Shown here one piece after another: positions 8,542-18,256 of a stretch of 64,000 bases of DNA (position 1 is the first letter of the stretch; each line of letters starts with the position of its first letter). A model generated the notes under the pieces. It was not told the origin of the DNA, ran no database searches, and saw only the letters and a list, made by a program, of their open reading frames with translations. The stretch lies in contig JAFTWG010000014.1 in NCBI GenBank assembly GCA_017465405.1, forward strand, positions 1 through 64,000, given 5' to 3'. Origin of the DNA: Alphaproteobacteria bacterium (GTDB lineage Bacteria > Pseudomonadota > Alphaproteobacteria > RF32 > CAG-239). The position numbers and the translations under genes are program-made.

Positions 8542-9615
8542 ATGATAGTTTTAGGTATAGAAAGCAGTTGTGATGAAACAGCCGCAGCAATAGTAAATGA
8601 TAAAAGAGAAATTTTATCAGATGTGGTTTTGTCACAAGAAGAACATAAAATTTATGGTGGAGTGGTGCCGGAAATAGCAGCTCGCTCACATCTTGATCAC
8701 ATAGATGACATAATAGAACAAGCTATAACGAGAGCTAATATAAAACCGGAAGATATAGATGCTGTTGCGGCAGCAGCAGGACCCGGTTTAATAGGTGGTG
8801 TTGTAGTTGGTGTTATGGCTGCAAAAGCACTCGCTCTGGCCTTAAACAAACCGTTTGTAGCAGTGAATCATTTAGAAGGACATGCTCTTGTTTCCAGATT
8901 AACCAACAATGTTGAATATCCTTATTTGTTGTTGCTTGTTTCCGGAGGACATTGTCAAATATTGATTGTTAAAAATCCCGGTGATTATGAAAGATTGGGA
9001 ACAACTATAGATGATGCTGCCGGTGAAGCATTTGATAAGGTTGCGAAAATGCTTAAATTAGGTTATCCGGGCGGACCTATGGTAGAAAAAATGGCTGCTA
9101 TAGGTGATGAGAATCGTTTTGCTTTACCTCATCCGCTGAAAGGTTCAGGAGATTTAAATTTATCTTTTTCGGGATTAAAAACGGCAGTCAGAAAAATTAT
9201 AGAATCCTATGGAAAATATAATATAGAAGAAACAGTTTTACCGAGAAAAGATATTGCGGATATATGTGCTTGTTTTCAAAAAACCGCCAGCGAGTGTTTA
9301 ATAGATAAACTTGGAAAAGCTGCAGATTATTTCAAGCAAAAATATCCTAATGGAAAACATATTGTTGTTGCCGGAGGCGTTGCTGCAAATACATATTTGC
9401 GTAAAAATCTTGAGAAATTGGCAATAGATAAAGGTTTAGAATTTGCAGCTCCACCTATCAGACTTTGTACAGATAACGGAGTAATGATTGCTTGGGCAGG
9501 TCTTGAACGTTTTCAAAAAGGATATACTGATGATTTAAGTTTTAAGCCTCGTCCTCGTTGGCCTTTAGATGAAAATGCTCCTAAAGCAGCCGGAGCCGGA
9601 GGTGTTAAAGCATGA
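8542..9615 (+). CDS. tsaD: tRNA threonylcarbamoyladenosine synthase subunit TsaD
   Basis: TsaD transfers threonylcarbamoyl to A37 of ANN-decoding tRNAs, working with TsaB, TsaC and TsaE. The 357 residues have the ASKHA N-terminus VLGIESSCDETAAAIV, the metal-binding HLEGH motif (about 111-115), the LLLVSGGHCQ phosphate loop and a late CTDNGVMIAWAG signature. tsaE lies at 22026. A short Ala/Gly tail (KAAGAGGVKA) extends the usual C-terminus. The stop overlaps the nth start by 4 bases, implying coupled translation. Confidence 0.96.
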   Translation: MIVLGIESSCDETAAAIVNDKREILSDVVLSQEEHKIYGGVVPEIAARSHLDHIDDIIEQAITRANIKPEDIDAVAAAAGPGLIGGVVVGVMAAKALALALNKPFVAVNHLEGHALVSRLTNNVEYPYLLLLVSGGHCQILIVKNPGDYERLGTTIDDAAGEAFDKVAKMLKLGYPGGPMVEKMAAIGDENRFALPHPLKGSGDLNLSFSGLKTAVRKIIESYGKYNIEETVLPRKDIADICACFQKTASECLIDKLGKAADYFKQKYPNGKHIVVAGGVAANTYLRKNLEKLAIDKGLEFAAPPIRLCTDNGVMIAWAGLERFQKGYTDDLSFKPRPRWPLDENAPKAAGAGGVKA

Positions 9616-10247
9616 GAAAACAATCCGAAATATTAGAAATTATGCAAATTTTTGCTGATGGAGATCAGGCTCCAAAAAGTGAACTAGAATATACAAATGC
9701 GTATACTCTTTTAGTTGCTATAATTTTATCTGCACAAAGTACCGATAAAGGAGTAAACAAAGCAACAAAAGAACTTTTCAAAGTTGCCGATACTCCGCAA
9801 AAAATGTTAGATTTAGGTATTGATGGATTGAAAGAATACATAAAAACTATCGGCTTATATAACAATAAAGCAAAAAGTATTATCAGTATGAGTCAAAGTC
9901 TTATTGAAAAATTTGACGGAGAAGTACCTTCATCACAAGAAGATTTAGAATCACTGGCCGGAGTAGGAAGAAAAACAGCAAATGTTTTGAGAAACGTGTG
10001 GTATAATCAACCAACAATGGCTGTTGATACACACGTTTTTCGTATTGCACACAGGTTAGATTTCAGTAAAGGGAAAACACCTTTAGAGGTAGAAAAAGAT
10101 TTATTAAAAATTCTTCCGGATAAATATTTAATGTATGCCAATCATTGGCTTGTTTTATTCGGCAGATATATTTGTAAGGCTCAAAAACCTCAATGTGAAA
10201 AATGTCCTATTGCAAAATATTGTAACAGTAAAGATAAGAGAATATAA
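9612..10247 (+). CDS. nth: Endonuclease III (DNA glycosylase / AP lyase)
   Basis: The protein removes oxidised pyrimidines in base-excision repair. In 211 residues it shows the HhH motif LAGVGRKTANV with the catalytic Lys (about 118), the catalytic Asp in VDTHVFRIAHRL (about 137), and the C-terminal 4Fe-4S loop with C-x6-C-x2-C-x5-C spacing (CKAQKPQCEKCPIAKYC). It is translationally coupled to tsaD and followed at once by a terminator. Confidence 0.96.
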   Translation: MRKQSEILEIMQIFADGDQAPKSELEYTNAYTLLVAIILSAQSTDKGVNKATKELFKVADTPQKMLDLGIDGLKEYIKTIGLYNNKAKSIISMSQSLIEKFDGEVPSSQEDLESLAGVGRKTANVLRNVWYNQPTMAVDTHVFRIAHRLDFSKGKTPLEVEKDLLKILPDKYLMYANHWLVLFGRYICKAQKPQCEKCPIAKYCNSKDKRI

Positions 10248-10273
10248 AAGGGAGGTTTTTTAACCTCCCTTTT
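10246..10273. terminator. Terminator after nth (shared with convergent gene)
   Basis: A 12-bp perfect stem, 10246-10257 with 10262-10273 (core AAGGGAGGTT), overlaps the last two bases of the nth stop codon. It lies between convergent genes. Confidence 0.8.
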
Positions 10274-10307
10274 GATAAATCTGTAAGTCACTTTATAAAC
10301 TGATAAA

Positions 10308-11057
10308 TCAGTTCTTAATTTCTAATCTGGAAAAATAGTCTGTTCCGTTTAAACCGCTACCACCTTTTAATACTTTTATCTTGGTATTAGGATTAATATC
10401 GCGAATTTCGGGATATTGAGCCAAAGAAATTAAAAATCTACCTTTTGGACAATATACCAGATAATAGGTATTACCGCTGTGAAATTCTTTCTCCCACTTA
10501 GTTACTTGAACAAAAGGTTCTTTTTCAAATAATATATCTTTTTCTTTACTAAATTCACAAAGACATACTATACCCAAGATAAGAACATAAATGATAGAAG
10601 AAAGCATCCAACCGTTTGATTTTGTTTTTTCGCCGGAACCACATAAATCATAATCATATCCTTCATTTTTATCGTTCAATCCTAAAAAGTAAGAAACTCT
10701 AGGAATTATGTCTGTATATAAGAATGTTCCAAGGAAAATATACACAAAACAGCCGATAAAATGTAAATCAATTATATCACCTATACGGCATAACCAAAAC
10801 GTAGCGGTAAAAAGTGATAGATTGATAAGAGCCCAACCACCTCTGACAAAAGCATCTTCTATTTCAATGAAGGCGAATTTTAAACGCAAGAACATTATAA
10901 AAGAGGCAATAACACCGAGCCAAAAGATGAGATTGTTACACCACAAAAGAGGAACAACTAAAGCAGCACACAGCAAAGATAATCCAAAAAACGTGTAATT
11001 TCCGTACTTCTTCCAGAAATTTACCACATCAGACTTTTTAATTTTAAAATCTTTCAT
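10308..11057 (-). CDS. Membrane protein of unknown function
   Basis: I do not recognise this family. The 249 residues begin with a short basic tail, followed by about four or five membrane helices in the first 130 residues and one more near 150-167 (the hydrophobic stretch after NGWMLSS). An approximately 80-residue soluble C-terminal domain of mixed strands follows (YYLVYCPKGRFLISLAQYPE). The gene is alone on its strand between nth and the HAD gene. Codon and base composition look like the neighbours. Confidence 0.6.
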   Translation of the reverse strand: MKDFKIKKSDVVNFWKKYGNYTFFGLSLLCAALVVPLLWCNNLIFWLGVIASFIMFLRLKFAFIEIEDAFVRGGWALINLSLFTATFWLCRIGDIIDLHFIGCFVYIFLGTFLYTDIIPRVSYFLGLNDKNEGYDYDLCGSGEKTKSNGWMLSSIIYVLILGIVCLCEFSKEKDILFEKEPFVQVTKWEKEFHSGNTYYLVYCPKGRFLISLAQYPEIRDINPNTKIKVLKGGSGLNGTDYFSRLEIKN

Positions 11058-11112
11058 AGCAAATAATATTTAAAAGTTAATAATATTCAAAACTATGAAA
11101 GAATTAACATAA

Positions 11113-11781
11113 CTAGAGATATTTTTCAACTAAAAACTTTTCTATATCTTTCATTGAAAAGAAAATGTTTTTAACTCCCAGACTCTTTACTTTTTCTATA
11201 TTTTCCGGATTATTATTCATTTCACAACCAAGAAAAGCAATAACCTCCATTCCTGCTTTCTGCCCTGCTCTCATACCGGCTAGAGAATCTTCAATAACAA
11301 TACAATCTTCAGGTTTGTAACCTATAGTTTTTGCTGCTAACAAAAATAAATCCGGTTCAGGTTTTCCTTTTTCTACCATGTCAGCCGTAAATACTTTTTC
11401 TTTAGGGAATATATTTTCGATTCCTACAGATTGTATTTTGAGAGTTGTTTTTTCTCTAACGCCGCCTGTTGCAATACATTGAGCAAAATTAGGATTATTA
11501 AATATATCTAAAATTCCTTCTGTCGGTTTCAGACCTTTATGAATTTTTATAACATCTCTTCTTGTCGATTCTTCCCAGAAATAATCATCGGTTATAATAC
11601 CTGCTTTATCAAGATTTTCTCTTTTGGTTTTATCACTTCTTCCGCCCATATAAAAATTGACGGTATCAAAATCCATTTTTATACCATAAAGTTCTTCGAG
11701 CATTTCTTGTCTGGTTTTTAACCATAATTTTTCAGTATCAGAAACAACACCGTCAAAATCCCAAATTATTAATTTTTTCAT
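11113..11781 (-). CDS. HAD phosphatase of the beta-phosphoglucomutase / phosphoglycolate phosphatase type
   Basis: The 222 residues contain all four HAD motifs: I, WDFDGVVSDTE (8-18); II, CIATGGVR (about 98); III, the Lys in EKGKPEPDLFLLAA (about 137); and IV, CIVIEDSLAGMRAGQKAGM (about 158). The small helical cap between I and II and the DGVVSDTE start fit subclass IA enzymes acting on sugar phosphates or phosphoglycolate. The substrate is undetermined. It diverges from mnmE. Confidence 0.82.
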   Translation of the reverse strand: MKKLIIWDFDGVVSDTEKLWLKTRQEMLEELYGIKMDFDTVNFYMGGRSDKTKRENLDKAGIITDDYFWEESTRRDVIKIHKGLKPTEGILDIFNNPNFAQCIATGGVREKTTLKIQSVGIENIFPKEKVFTADMVEKGKPEPDLFLLAAKTIGYKPEDCIVIEDSLAGMRAGQKAGMEVIAFLGCEMNNNPENIEKVKSLGVKNIFFSMKDIEKFLVEKYL

Positions 11782-11907
11782 TTTAAACCTCTAAAAAAAC
11801 GAGTTCGATAAATGACCACAGAGAGCATTTTAATACATTTTATGATACAAATATTAAGAATGACTAAAAAATCGCTCCAGAGTCAAAAAAATGACTTTTT
11901 TTAAAAC

Positions 11908-11935
11908 TTGCAGAAAAAATCATTATGTTTATAAA
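11908..11935 (+). promoter_or_regulatory. Candidate promoter for mnmE
   Basis: TTGCAG (11908-11913) and TATAAA (11930-11935) are separated by 16 bases, 23 bases upstream of the start. A small AGTCA/TGACT hairpin with a T-run (11881-11902) lies just upstream and may block upstream transcription. Confidence 0.45.
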
Positions 11936-11958
11936 TAGAAATAGAAAAGGAATAAAAA

Positions 11959-13299
11959 ATGGACGATAAAACAATATATGCTCTTTCTACTGTTTATGGA
12001 AAATCAGGAGTCGCAATTTTTCGTATATCAGGAAAAAACGCTTTAGATGCAATAAAATTTTTAACTAATATTGATTGTGATAACATAAAATCTCGTTATG
12101 CATATTTTTCACAAATACACGATATTAACGGCGGTGCTCTGGATAATGCTTTAGCATTATATTTTAAATCACCTAATTCTTTTACCGGAGAAGATATTGT
12201 AGAAATCCAATCTCACGGCTCAAAAGCTGTTATATCGTCTATACTTGAAAATCTGGGTAAAATAGATAATTTTAGGCTTGCTGAGCCTGGTGAATTTTCT
12301 AAAAGAGCTTTTTATAACAATAAAATGGATTTAACGGAAGCAGAAGGATTAGCTGACTTAATAGATGCGGAAACAAGTGAACAACAAAAATATGCACTTC
12401 GTCAAATGAACGGAGAACTGAAAAATTTATATGAAAATTGGCGAGAGAGTCTTGTTTCTGTTCTTTCTCATATAGAAGCTTATATTGATTTTCCAGACGA
12501 AGAACTTCCAGACGATATTGTTTTAAATCTTGAAAACACTGTATTTAAAGTTAAGGAAGATATAATAAAACACCTTTCTCAGAGTGATTATGGGGAAAAA
12601 TTACACGAAGGTTTCAGAGTGGTAATTATTGGCGAACCTAATACGGGAAAATCAAGCTTATTAAATACGTTAGCTAAAAGAGAAGCTGTTATAGTATCTG
12701 ATATTGCCGGAACAACCAGAGATGCAATAGATGTATATATGGATATAAAAGGCTATCCCGTTATCTTTACCGATACTGCCGGTTTGAGAAAAACAGAAGA
12801 AACTATAGAGAAAAAAGGTATAGAAATCGCTTACGAAAAGGCAAAACAAGCAGATTTAATTATTGCTCTTATAAATGGAGAAAAACCTAACCTTGAACAA
12901 TTTGAAAATATCGCAACCGATTGTAAAGAAAAGATTTTTTATGTTGTAAATAAGTCTGATAAAATAGATGAAAAACAGTGTTCAGAATATAAAAAGCAAG
13001 GATTTGTTACAATATCGGCAAAAAATAAAGACGGAATAGAAATATTAATCCAAAAGATTAGTAATAAGATATCTTCTGAATTTACCGAAAGCTCTTCTGC
13101 ACTTATAACAAGACAACGTTACAGAGAGGTTCTGAACGATGTATTTAAAGGCTTGGAAGATTTTAATTTACAAAAATCTATAGAGTTGGCAGCAGAAGAT
13201 ATACGACTTGCGGCAAGAAATATAGGAAAAATTACCGGTAGAATAGAAGTTGATGAAATTCTCGATAAAATATTCGGAAGTTTTTGTATCGGCAAATAA
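11959..13299 (+). CDS. mnmE: tRNA uridine-5-carboxymethylaminomethyl modification GTPase MnmE
   Basis: MnmE works with MnmG to modify the wobble uridine of certain tRNAs, using folate. Within 446 residues are the N-terminal tetrahydrofolate-binding domain (YALSTVYGKSGVAIFRISG), the helical domain, and an inserted G domain: GEPNTGKSSLLN (G1), AGTTRD (G2), DTAGLR (G3) and NKSD (G4). The C-terminal FCIGK is the invariant C-x-G-K. The stop codon directly abuts the convergent methyltransferase stop, without a terminator between them. Confidence 0.97.
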   Translation: MDDKTIYALSTVYGKSGVAIFRISGKNALDAIKFLTNIDCDNIKSRYAYFSQIHDINGGALDNALALYFKSPNSFTGEDIVEIQSHGSKAVISSILENLGKIDNFRLAEPGEFSKRAFYNNKMDLTEAEGLADLIDAETSEQQKYALRQMNGELKNLYENWRESLVSVLSHIEAYIDFPDEELPDDIVLNLENTVFKVKEDIIKHLSQSDYGEKLHEGFRVVIIGEPNTGKSSLLNTLAKREAVIVSDIAGTTRDAIDVYMDIKGYPVIFTDTAGLRKTEETIEKKGIEIAYEKAKQADLIIALINGEKPNLEQFENIATDCKEKIFYVVNKSDKIDEKQCSEYKKQGFVTISAKNKDGIEILIQKISNKISSEFTESSSALITRQRYREVLNDVFKGLEDFNLQKSIELAAEDIRLAARNIGKITGRIEVDEILDKIFGSFCIGK

Positions 13300-13872
13300 T
13301 TAATCAACTTTATAAATATATACATTTTTGAAAAACAGATTCTTTCCGGTTTTTATTTCTTCAAGAAGCGGAAGGTTTGGAATTTCAAAACTGTTAGAAA
13401 AAACAATTTGGGTTTTCTTATTATCTTTTAATACTTTTTCTCCAAATTTTTCCATTAATGTATCCATCAAAAAACAGACAATAATATCTGCTTTTGAAAA
13501 ATCATATTCAAACAAATCTTGGCAAACTACGGTTACGTTTTTTAAGTTTCTGGTTTTAAATCTCACGAATTTATATGCTAAATTACCCCACTCTATCCCG
13601 ATAAATTTATGTTCAGGAAATTCTTTTGCAAGCTTTATTATCAGCCCCCCGCTACCGCAACCGGGGTCTAAAATAGTCATTGATCTGGTTGCTCTCTTTA
13701 GTATATCACGAACATTTTCGATTATTATTTTCTTTTCTAATCCTAAACTTGGAACATATGGAGGGCATTCTCTAAAATGTTTGTTTGTATATAATTTTAT
13801 TATCAACCACCACAACCAAAAGAGGGCTATAAAACACAGAATATTAATAAATAAAAGGATATAAAATAACAT
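13300..13872 (-). CDS. Membrane-anchored class I SAM-dependent methyltransferase
   Basis: The 190-residue protein starts with one hydrophobic segment (residues 2-27) that should anchor it in the inner membrane. A cytosolic Rossmann domain follows, with motif I ILDPGCGSGGLIIKLA (about 70-85), the acidic end of strand 2 in FIGIEWG and the post-motif VCQDLFEYDF. This identifies a SAM methyltransferase; the substrate is unknown. The ribosome-binding site GGAGA is properly spaced. It lies between mnmE and mnmG, which are usually closer in related genomes. Confidence 0.7.
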   Translation of the reverse strand: MLFYILLFINILCFIALFWLWWLIIKLYTNKHFRECPPYVPSLGLEKKIIIENVRDILKRATRSMTILDPGCGSGGLIIKLAKEFPEHKFIGIEWGNLAYKFVRFKTRNLKNVTVVCQDLFEYDFSKADIIVCFLMDTLMEKFGEKVLKDNKKTQIVFSNSFEIPNLPLLEEIKTGKNLFFKNVYIYKVD

Positions 13873-13997
13873 AAAAAATCTCCGTTTTTTTTTACAATGC
13901 TACATTATAGCATTAAAAGAAAGGTTAATTTAGATTAAAACACTTGATAAAAGATAAAAAATATACTAAAAACAGCAACCATATAAAGGTAAAAGAT

Positions 13998-15839
13998 ATG
14001 CAAAAAAAATATGATGTTATAGTTGTTGGTGGCGGACACGCCGGTTGTGAAGCTTGTGCCGCATCTGCAAGAATGGGGGTAAAAACATTACTTGTAACCC
14101 ATAAAATTTCCACTATTGGTGAAATGTCATGCAATCCGGCTATCGGAGGATTGGGCAAAGGTCATTTTGTGCGTGAAATTGATGCGTTAGACGGGTTAAT
14201 GGCTAAAGTTATTGATAAAGCCGGAATTCAATTTCGTATGCTTAATATGTCAAAGGGACCTGCTGTTCGTGGCCCAAGAGCGCAAGCAGACAGAGAACTT
14301 TATAAAAAATACATGCTTGAAGCTTTAGAAAATCAGTCTAATCTCGAAATATTGGAAGCTGCAGCAGAAGGTTTGGTTTTTGATAATGATAAAGTGGTAG
14401 GTATAAAATTAAGTGACGGAACAGAGATATTATCGAAAGCTGTAGTGCTGACTACCGGAACTTTTTTAAACGGGGTGATGTTTATTGGTCATGAAACTTC
14501 CATCGGTGGTCGTATTAATGATGTTACGTGTACAGGGATAACACCGTATTTAAAGTCTAAAGATATAAAAATTGGACGTCTTAAAACCGGTACCCCTGCT
14601 CGTCTGAACGCTGATTCAATAAATTGGGATGTTTTAGATATTCAACAAGGAGACGCAAATCCGCAGCCATTCTCTTATATGAATAAAAAAATAACAACAA
14701 AACAGATAAATTGTTATATAACACATACAAATGAAAAAACTCATAAAATTATACGTGATAATTTTGAAAAATGTGCTTTGTTTTCAGGTTTAATTCAAGG
14801 GGTTGGCCCAAGATATTGTCCAAGTATTGAAGATAAATTAGTAAAATTTGCCGATAGGACAAGCCATCAAATATTTTTAGAACCAGAAGGATTAAACTGT
14901 AATGTTATATATCCTAACGGGTTATCGACATCTTTACCTGCAGATGTTCAAGAAGAATTTTTGCACACAATAAAAGGTTTAGAAAATGTAGAAATATTGC
15001 GATATGCTTATGCTATTGAATATGATTATGTTGATCCGCAAGAGTTAGATCACTGTTTGCAGTTAAAAAAGATACCATGTTTATATTTAGCCGGACAAAT
15101 AAACGGAACAACAGGATATGAAGAAGCTGCAGCACAAGGTGTTTTAGCTGGAATTAACGCAGCACTAAAAGCAAAAAATGCTTCCGAAGAATTTGTTATA
15201 GACAGAAGTCAGGCATATATAGGTGTAATGGTGGATGATTTAATTACCAAAGGTGTTGATGAACCTTATCGTATGTTTACATCTCGCTCTGAATATCGTT
15301 TATATTTGCGAGCAGACAATGCAGACTCAAGATTAACGGAAATGGGGTATAATATAGGTTGCGTGAGCGAGGAAAGATACAGTGTATTTAAAGCTAAAAA
15401 AGAAAATATAAAAAAGTTAATGGAGCTATCTAATTTATTATCTGTACGCCCCAGCGAGTTAGAAAAATATGGGATTAAAAAAGATGGTATGCGTCGCTCT
15501 GCTTTTAATTTGATGTCGTATGATGATGTTTCACGTGAAACAATATGTCAAATTTGGCCTGAAATAGCAGAATTTGGTGATGATGTATATGAAGCTGTAG
15601 AAATAGAAGCAAAATATTCCGGATACATAAAACGTCAGATGGCGGATATTGAAGTATTCAAAAAAGACGAAAAATTAAAAATAAAAGAAGATATCGATTA
15701 TCATAAAATAGGCGGACTATCCAATGAAATGATTGCAAAACTTTCAAAAGTACGTCCTTCAACAATAGGTGAAGCATCACGCATATCCGGTGTAACGCCG
15801 GCAGCAATAATGGCTATATTAGGATATATAAAAAAATGA
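13998..15839 (+). CDS. mnmG: tRNA uridine-5-carboxymethylaminomethyl modification enzyme MnmG
   Basis: This FAD-dependent partner of MnmE has 613 residues. The FAD-binding Rossmann loop [11 protein letters not shown] (9-19), the signature [17 protein letters not shown] (about 48), [12 protein letters not shown] and [11 protein letters not shown] are present. So is the [20 protein letters not shown] region and the helical MnmE-binding C-terminus. I chose ATG 13998 with AAAGGT upstream over an in-frame TTG at 13944. A perfect parS site lies inside the gene (15527-15542). The stop overlaps the HD-domain gene start (ATGA). Confidence 0.97.
   Translation: MQKKYDVIVVGGGHAGCEACAASARMGVKTLLVTHKISTIGEMSCNPAIGGLGKGHFVREIDALDGLMAKVIDKAGIQFRMLNMSKGPAVRGPRAQADRELYKKYMLEALENQSNLEILEAAAEGLVFDNDKVVGIKLSDGTEILSKAVVLTTGTFLNGVMFIGHETSIGGRINDVTCTGITPYLKSKDIKIGRLKTGTPARLNADSINWDVLDIQQGDANPQPFSYMNKKITTKQINCYITHTNEKTHKIIRDNFEKCALFSGLIQGVGPRYCPSIEDKLVKFADRTSHQIFLEPEGLNCNVIYPNGLSTSLPADVQEEFLHTIKGLENVEILRYAYAIEYDYVDPQELDHCLQLKKIPCLYLAGQINGTTGYEEAAAQGVLAGINAALKAKNASEEFVIDRSQAYIGVMVDDLITKGVDEPYRMFTSRSEYRLYLRADNADSRLTEMGYNIGCVSEERYSVFKAKKENIKKLMELSNLLSVRPSELEKYGIKKDGMRRSAFNLMSYDDVSRETICQIWPEIAEFGDDVYEAVEIEAKYSGYIKRQMADIEVFKKDEKLKIKEDIDYHKIGGLSNEMIAKLSKVRPSTIGEASRISGVTPAAIMAILGYIKK
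15527..15542. promoter_or_regulatory. parS: parS centromere site inside mnmG
   Basis: The 16-mer TGTTTCACGTGAAACA is the exact palindromic chromosomal parS consensus recognised by ParB. Here it encodes part of Asp-Val-Ser-Arg-Glu-Thr in MnmG. It lies 4.1 kb upstream of parB. Confidence 0.92.
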
Positions 15840-16480
15840 CAGAACCTGCTAAAAATATAGAAAAATACTATCCTGACAGAGAGGAAGCATATAAATTATG
15901 GGAAGAAGGTATACAACACAGGCTTTCTAAAGAATATGGTTTCCCTTTTGAGCACGAATATCGTTTTCATACACAAGGAGTTGCAAAGGCAGCAGAAAAA
16001 ATTGCTTTATATGTAACAGGAATGGATAGCGAAAAGGCTTTTATTCTTGGTCTTTTGCACGATTACGGAAAAAGAATTGGTGAAAAAATAGAAGGGCGTT
16101 TTCATGGACAAGAAGGCTATGAAAGAATGTGTGAACTTGGGTATTACGATGTAGCAAAGGTTTGTCTTACACATACATTTCCTGATAAAAATTTTTCTGA
16201 TGATGAGTTTTCTTATCCCAAGGAATGGAAAGTTTGGTCAAAACAGATTTTAAGTAATTTAGAATATGATGATTACGATTATTTAATTGCTTTATGTGAT
16301 AAATTTTTCGAAGGTATGTCTATGGTTTCTATTGAAAAAAGAATAGCTGGAATCGTAAAAAGATATAACTTAAAAGAAACCCAAAGGATGCTGTTATATA
16401 AACAATCAAATAAACTTAAAGAATATTTTGATAAAAAAACAGGTTGCGACATATATAAAATTTTAGGAATAGAAGAATAA
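15836..16480 (+). CDS. HD-domain phosphohydrolase
   Basis: The 214 residues carry an HD fold: a His in [13 protein letters not shown] (about 43), the paired metal ligands in LGLLHDYGK (about 72-75), HGQEGYE and a final Asp in [11 protein letters not shown]. Such proteins hydrolyse phosphomonoesters or nucleotides; the substrate is unknown. It overlaps mnmG by 4 bases and the next PHP gene by 1 base, so it belongs to the mnmG operon. The final part is helical. Confidence 0.72.
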   Translation: MTEPAKNIEKYYPDREEAYKLWEEGIQHRLSKEYGFPFEHEYRFHTQGVAKAAEKIALYVTGMDSEKAFILGLLHDYGKRIGEKIEGRFHGQEGYERMCELGYYDVAKVCLTHTFPDKNFSDDEFSYPKEWKVWSKQILSNLEYDDYDYLIALCDKFFEGMSMVSIEKRIAGIVKRYNLKETQRMLLYKQSNKLKEYFDKKTGCDIYKILGIEE

Positions 16481-17298
16481 TGCAAAAATTTAGTTATCAT
16501 ACGCATACTAATTTTATGGGATTTGACGGGCGAAACACCGCTGAAGAAATGATACAAAAAGCGGAAGAGATAGGTTTTGAAGAGATAGGTATTTCTAATC
16601 ATTTTATATATCACCCTAATTTTAAGTGTAACGATGATAAAATGATTTTTACCGATTATAATAAATTTGAAAAAATGGTCGGAGCAATGGTTGACAACGT
16701 TAGAACAGCGTCTTTAAAATCTAAAATAAAGGTGTTTGTGGGGTTCGAAGTTGATTATTTTCCTTCTAAACAATGGTGTGATGTTTTCGAGAAAATTCGA
16801 AAAAATATTGAAATTGATTATTTTATCGGTTCAACTCATATAATGAGAAATGATGAGGAAACCGATTTACATAATTTTTATCACTACTTTTACGGAGAAC
16901 ACAGTCTTCCGGATGAGGTGTTGCAAAAATATATAGGAAATTATTGGAAAAACATAGCTGAAGCAATAAAAAGCGGATATTTTGATTTTATAGCTCATAT
17001 TGATGTATATAGAATTTTTAAGATTTTTGATCATTTAATATTTGATGATGAAGTAAACAATCTTTTAGATGTTTTTGAAAAATATAAAACCCCTTATGAA
17101 CTAAATACGAGCGGTTGGACTAAAAACGGTGTTCAACATCCAGATAACAATTTATTAATTTCTCTACGAGATAGAGGTGTTCCGGTGGTTGTTAATGACG
17201 ATGCCCACAGTATTGATATGTTAGGTCAACACTTTGATAAAGCAGAAGAACTTTTGTCTTCTCTCAATTATATAAATAGGTGGAAATTGGAAAAATAA
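16480..17298 (+). CDS. PHP-domain metal-dependent phosphoesterase, first of a tandem pair
   Basis: The 272 residues begin FSYHTHTNF with the HxH metal motif (residues 5-7). The HisK-type histidinol-phosphatase pattern follows: ISNHFIYH, FVGFEVDYFP, FIGSTHIM, DFIAHIDVYR and VVNDDAHSIDMLG. These supply the His, Glu and Asp ligands of a trinuclear PHP site. Function may be histidinol phosphatase or another phosphoesterase; no his genes are nearby. It starts on the last base of the HD gene stop and is closely related to the next gene. Confidence 0.72.
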   Translation: MQKFSYHTHTNFMGFDGRNTAEEMIQKAEEIGFEEIGISNHFIYHPNFKCNDDKMIFTDYNKFEKMVGAMVDNVRTASLKSKIKVFVGFEVDYFPSKQWCDVFEKIRKNIEIDYFIGSTHIMRNDEETDLHNFYHYFYGEHSLPDEVLQKYIGNYWKNIAEAIKSGYFDFIAHIDVYRIFKIFDHLIFDDEVNNLLDVFEKYKTPYELNTSGWTKNGVQHPDNNLLISLRDRGVPVVVNDDAHSIDMLGQHFDKAEELLSSLNYINRWKLEK

Positions 17299-17300
17299 AT

Positions 17301-18137
17301 ATGCAAAAATTCAGTTATCATACACACACTAATTTTTCTGATGGTAAAAATAGCGCCGAAGAAATGATACAACAAGCGGTTGCGTTAGGTTGGGATGAAT
17401 TGGGTATCAGTGATCATTTGATTGTTCATAAAAATTTAGCTGACAGTTTTTCTTGGTACTCTTGGAAAAAAGAGCCAAAAATTTTTCATTTTGACTTTAA
17501 TAGTATATATGATTCTTTTGCTCGTCATATTGAAGACGTAAGAAAAATTGCAAATAGATATGATATAAAAGTAAGAATTGGAGCGGAAGTAGACTTTTTC
17601 ACATATTCAGGTTGGTTGGATGAGTTTTTGAAATTTAAGGATAAAATAGATCTTGATTATTACATATCTGGAAATCATTTTCTTTTTATTGATGACGATT
17701 GTAGTAATATAATAGATATAAAAGATGCTGCTCACATGGATATAAAAGAGCAGATAAATTGTATAAAGAGGCACTTTAAAACATTGGGAGAAGCTGCAAA
17801 ATCAGGGGTGTTTGCTTTTATTGCTCACATTGATTATATTAGAAAAACCCAAATTTGCGGAAGATTTGATTTTCTTGAAGAAAAGAAAGAATTGATAAAG
17901 ATTTTTGCTGAAAATAATACTGCAACCGAGGTGAGTACAAAAGGGTTACGTAAGGCTAATGATTTTTATCCTAATTGCGATATGGTAAAACAATTAATGG
18001 ATAACAATGTAAAATTAGTTATTAGTGATGATGCTCATCGGGTAACCGAATTAGGGTATAATTTTTCCGATGCAGAAAAAGTTTTTTCTGATAATAATTA
18101 TTCAAACCGTTGGTTTTTTTCGGAAAATAGTAAATAA
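17301..18137 (+). CDS. PHP-domain metal-dependent phosphoesterase, second of a tandem pair
   Basis: The 278-residue protein repeats the plan of the preceding gene: [58 protein letters not shown] and LVISDDAHRVTELG. The two share the opening residues and every metal-ligand motif, so they arose by duplication. ATG 17301 aligns with the paralogue start; an in-frame GTG at 17280 would add seven residues overlapping the previous gene. The gene separates the mnmG operon from rsmG. Substrate is unknown. Confidence 0.72.
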   Translation: MQKFSYHTHTNFSDGKNSAEEMIQQAVALGWDELGISDHLIVHKNLADSFSWYSWKKEPKIFHFDFNSIYDSFARHIEDVRKIANRYDIKVRIGAEVDFFTYSGWLDEFLKFKDKIDLDYYISGNHFLFIDDDCSNIIDIKDAAHMDIKEQINCIKRHFKTLGEAAKSGVFAFIAHIDYIRKTQICGRFDFLEEKKELIKIFAENNTATEVSTKGLRKANDFYPNCDMVKQLMDNNVKLVISDDAHRVTELGYNFSDAEKVFSDNNYSNRWFFSENSK

Positions 18138-18256
18138 CTTGTTGTTTTGATTCAAAATGTTTTTCTATCTTTTTGAAAAATAATGTATTTTTTTTATATG
18201 TTTATAACTGTGTTTTTTATGTTTTAAAAAATATTTTATAAATATATAAATACATT

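Noticed and set aside
16480..18137. PHP genes as his-operon histidinol phosphatases
   Set aside because: No histidine genes are nearby and they are coupled to mnmG; the name would over-reach, so only the PHP fold is claimed.
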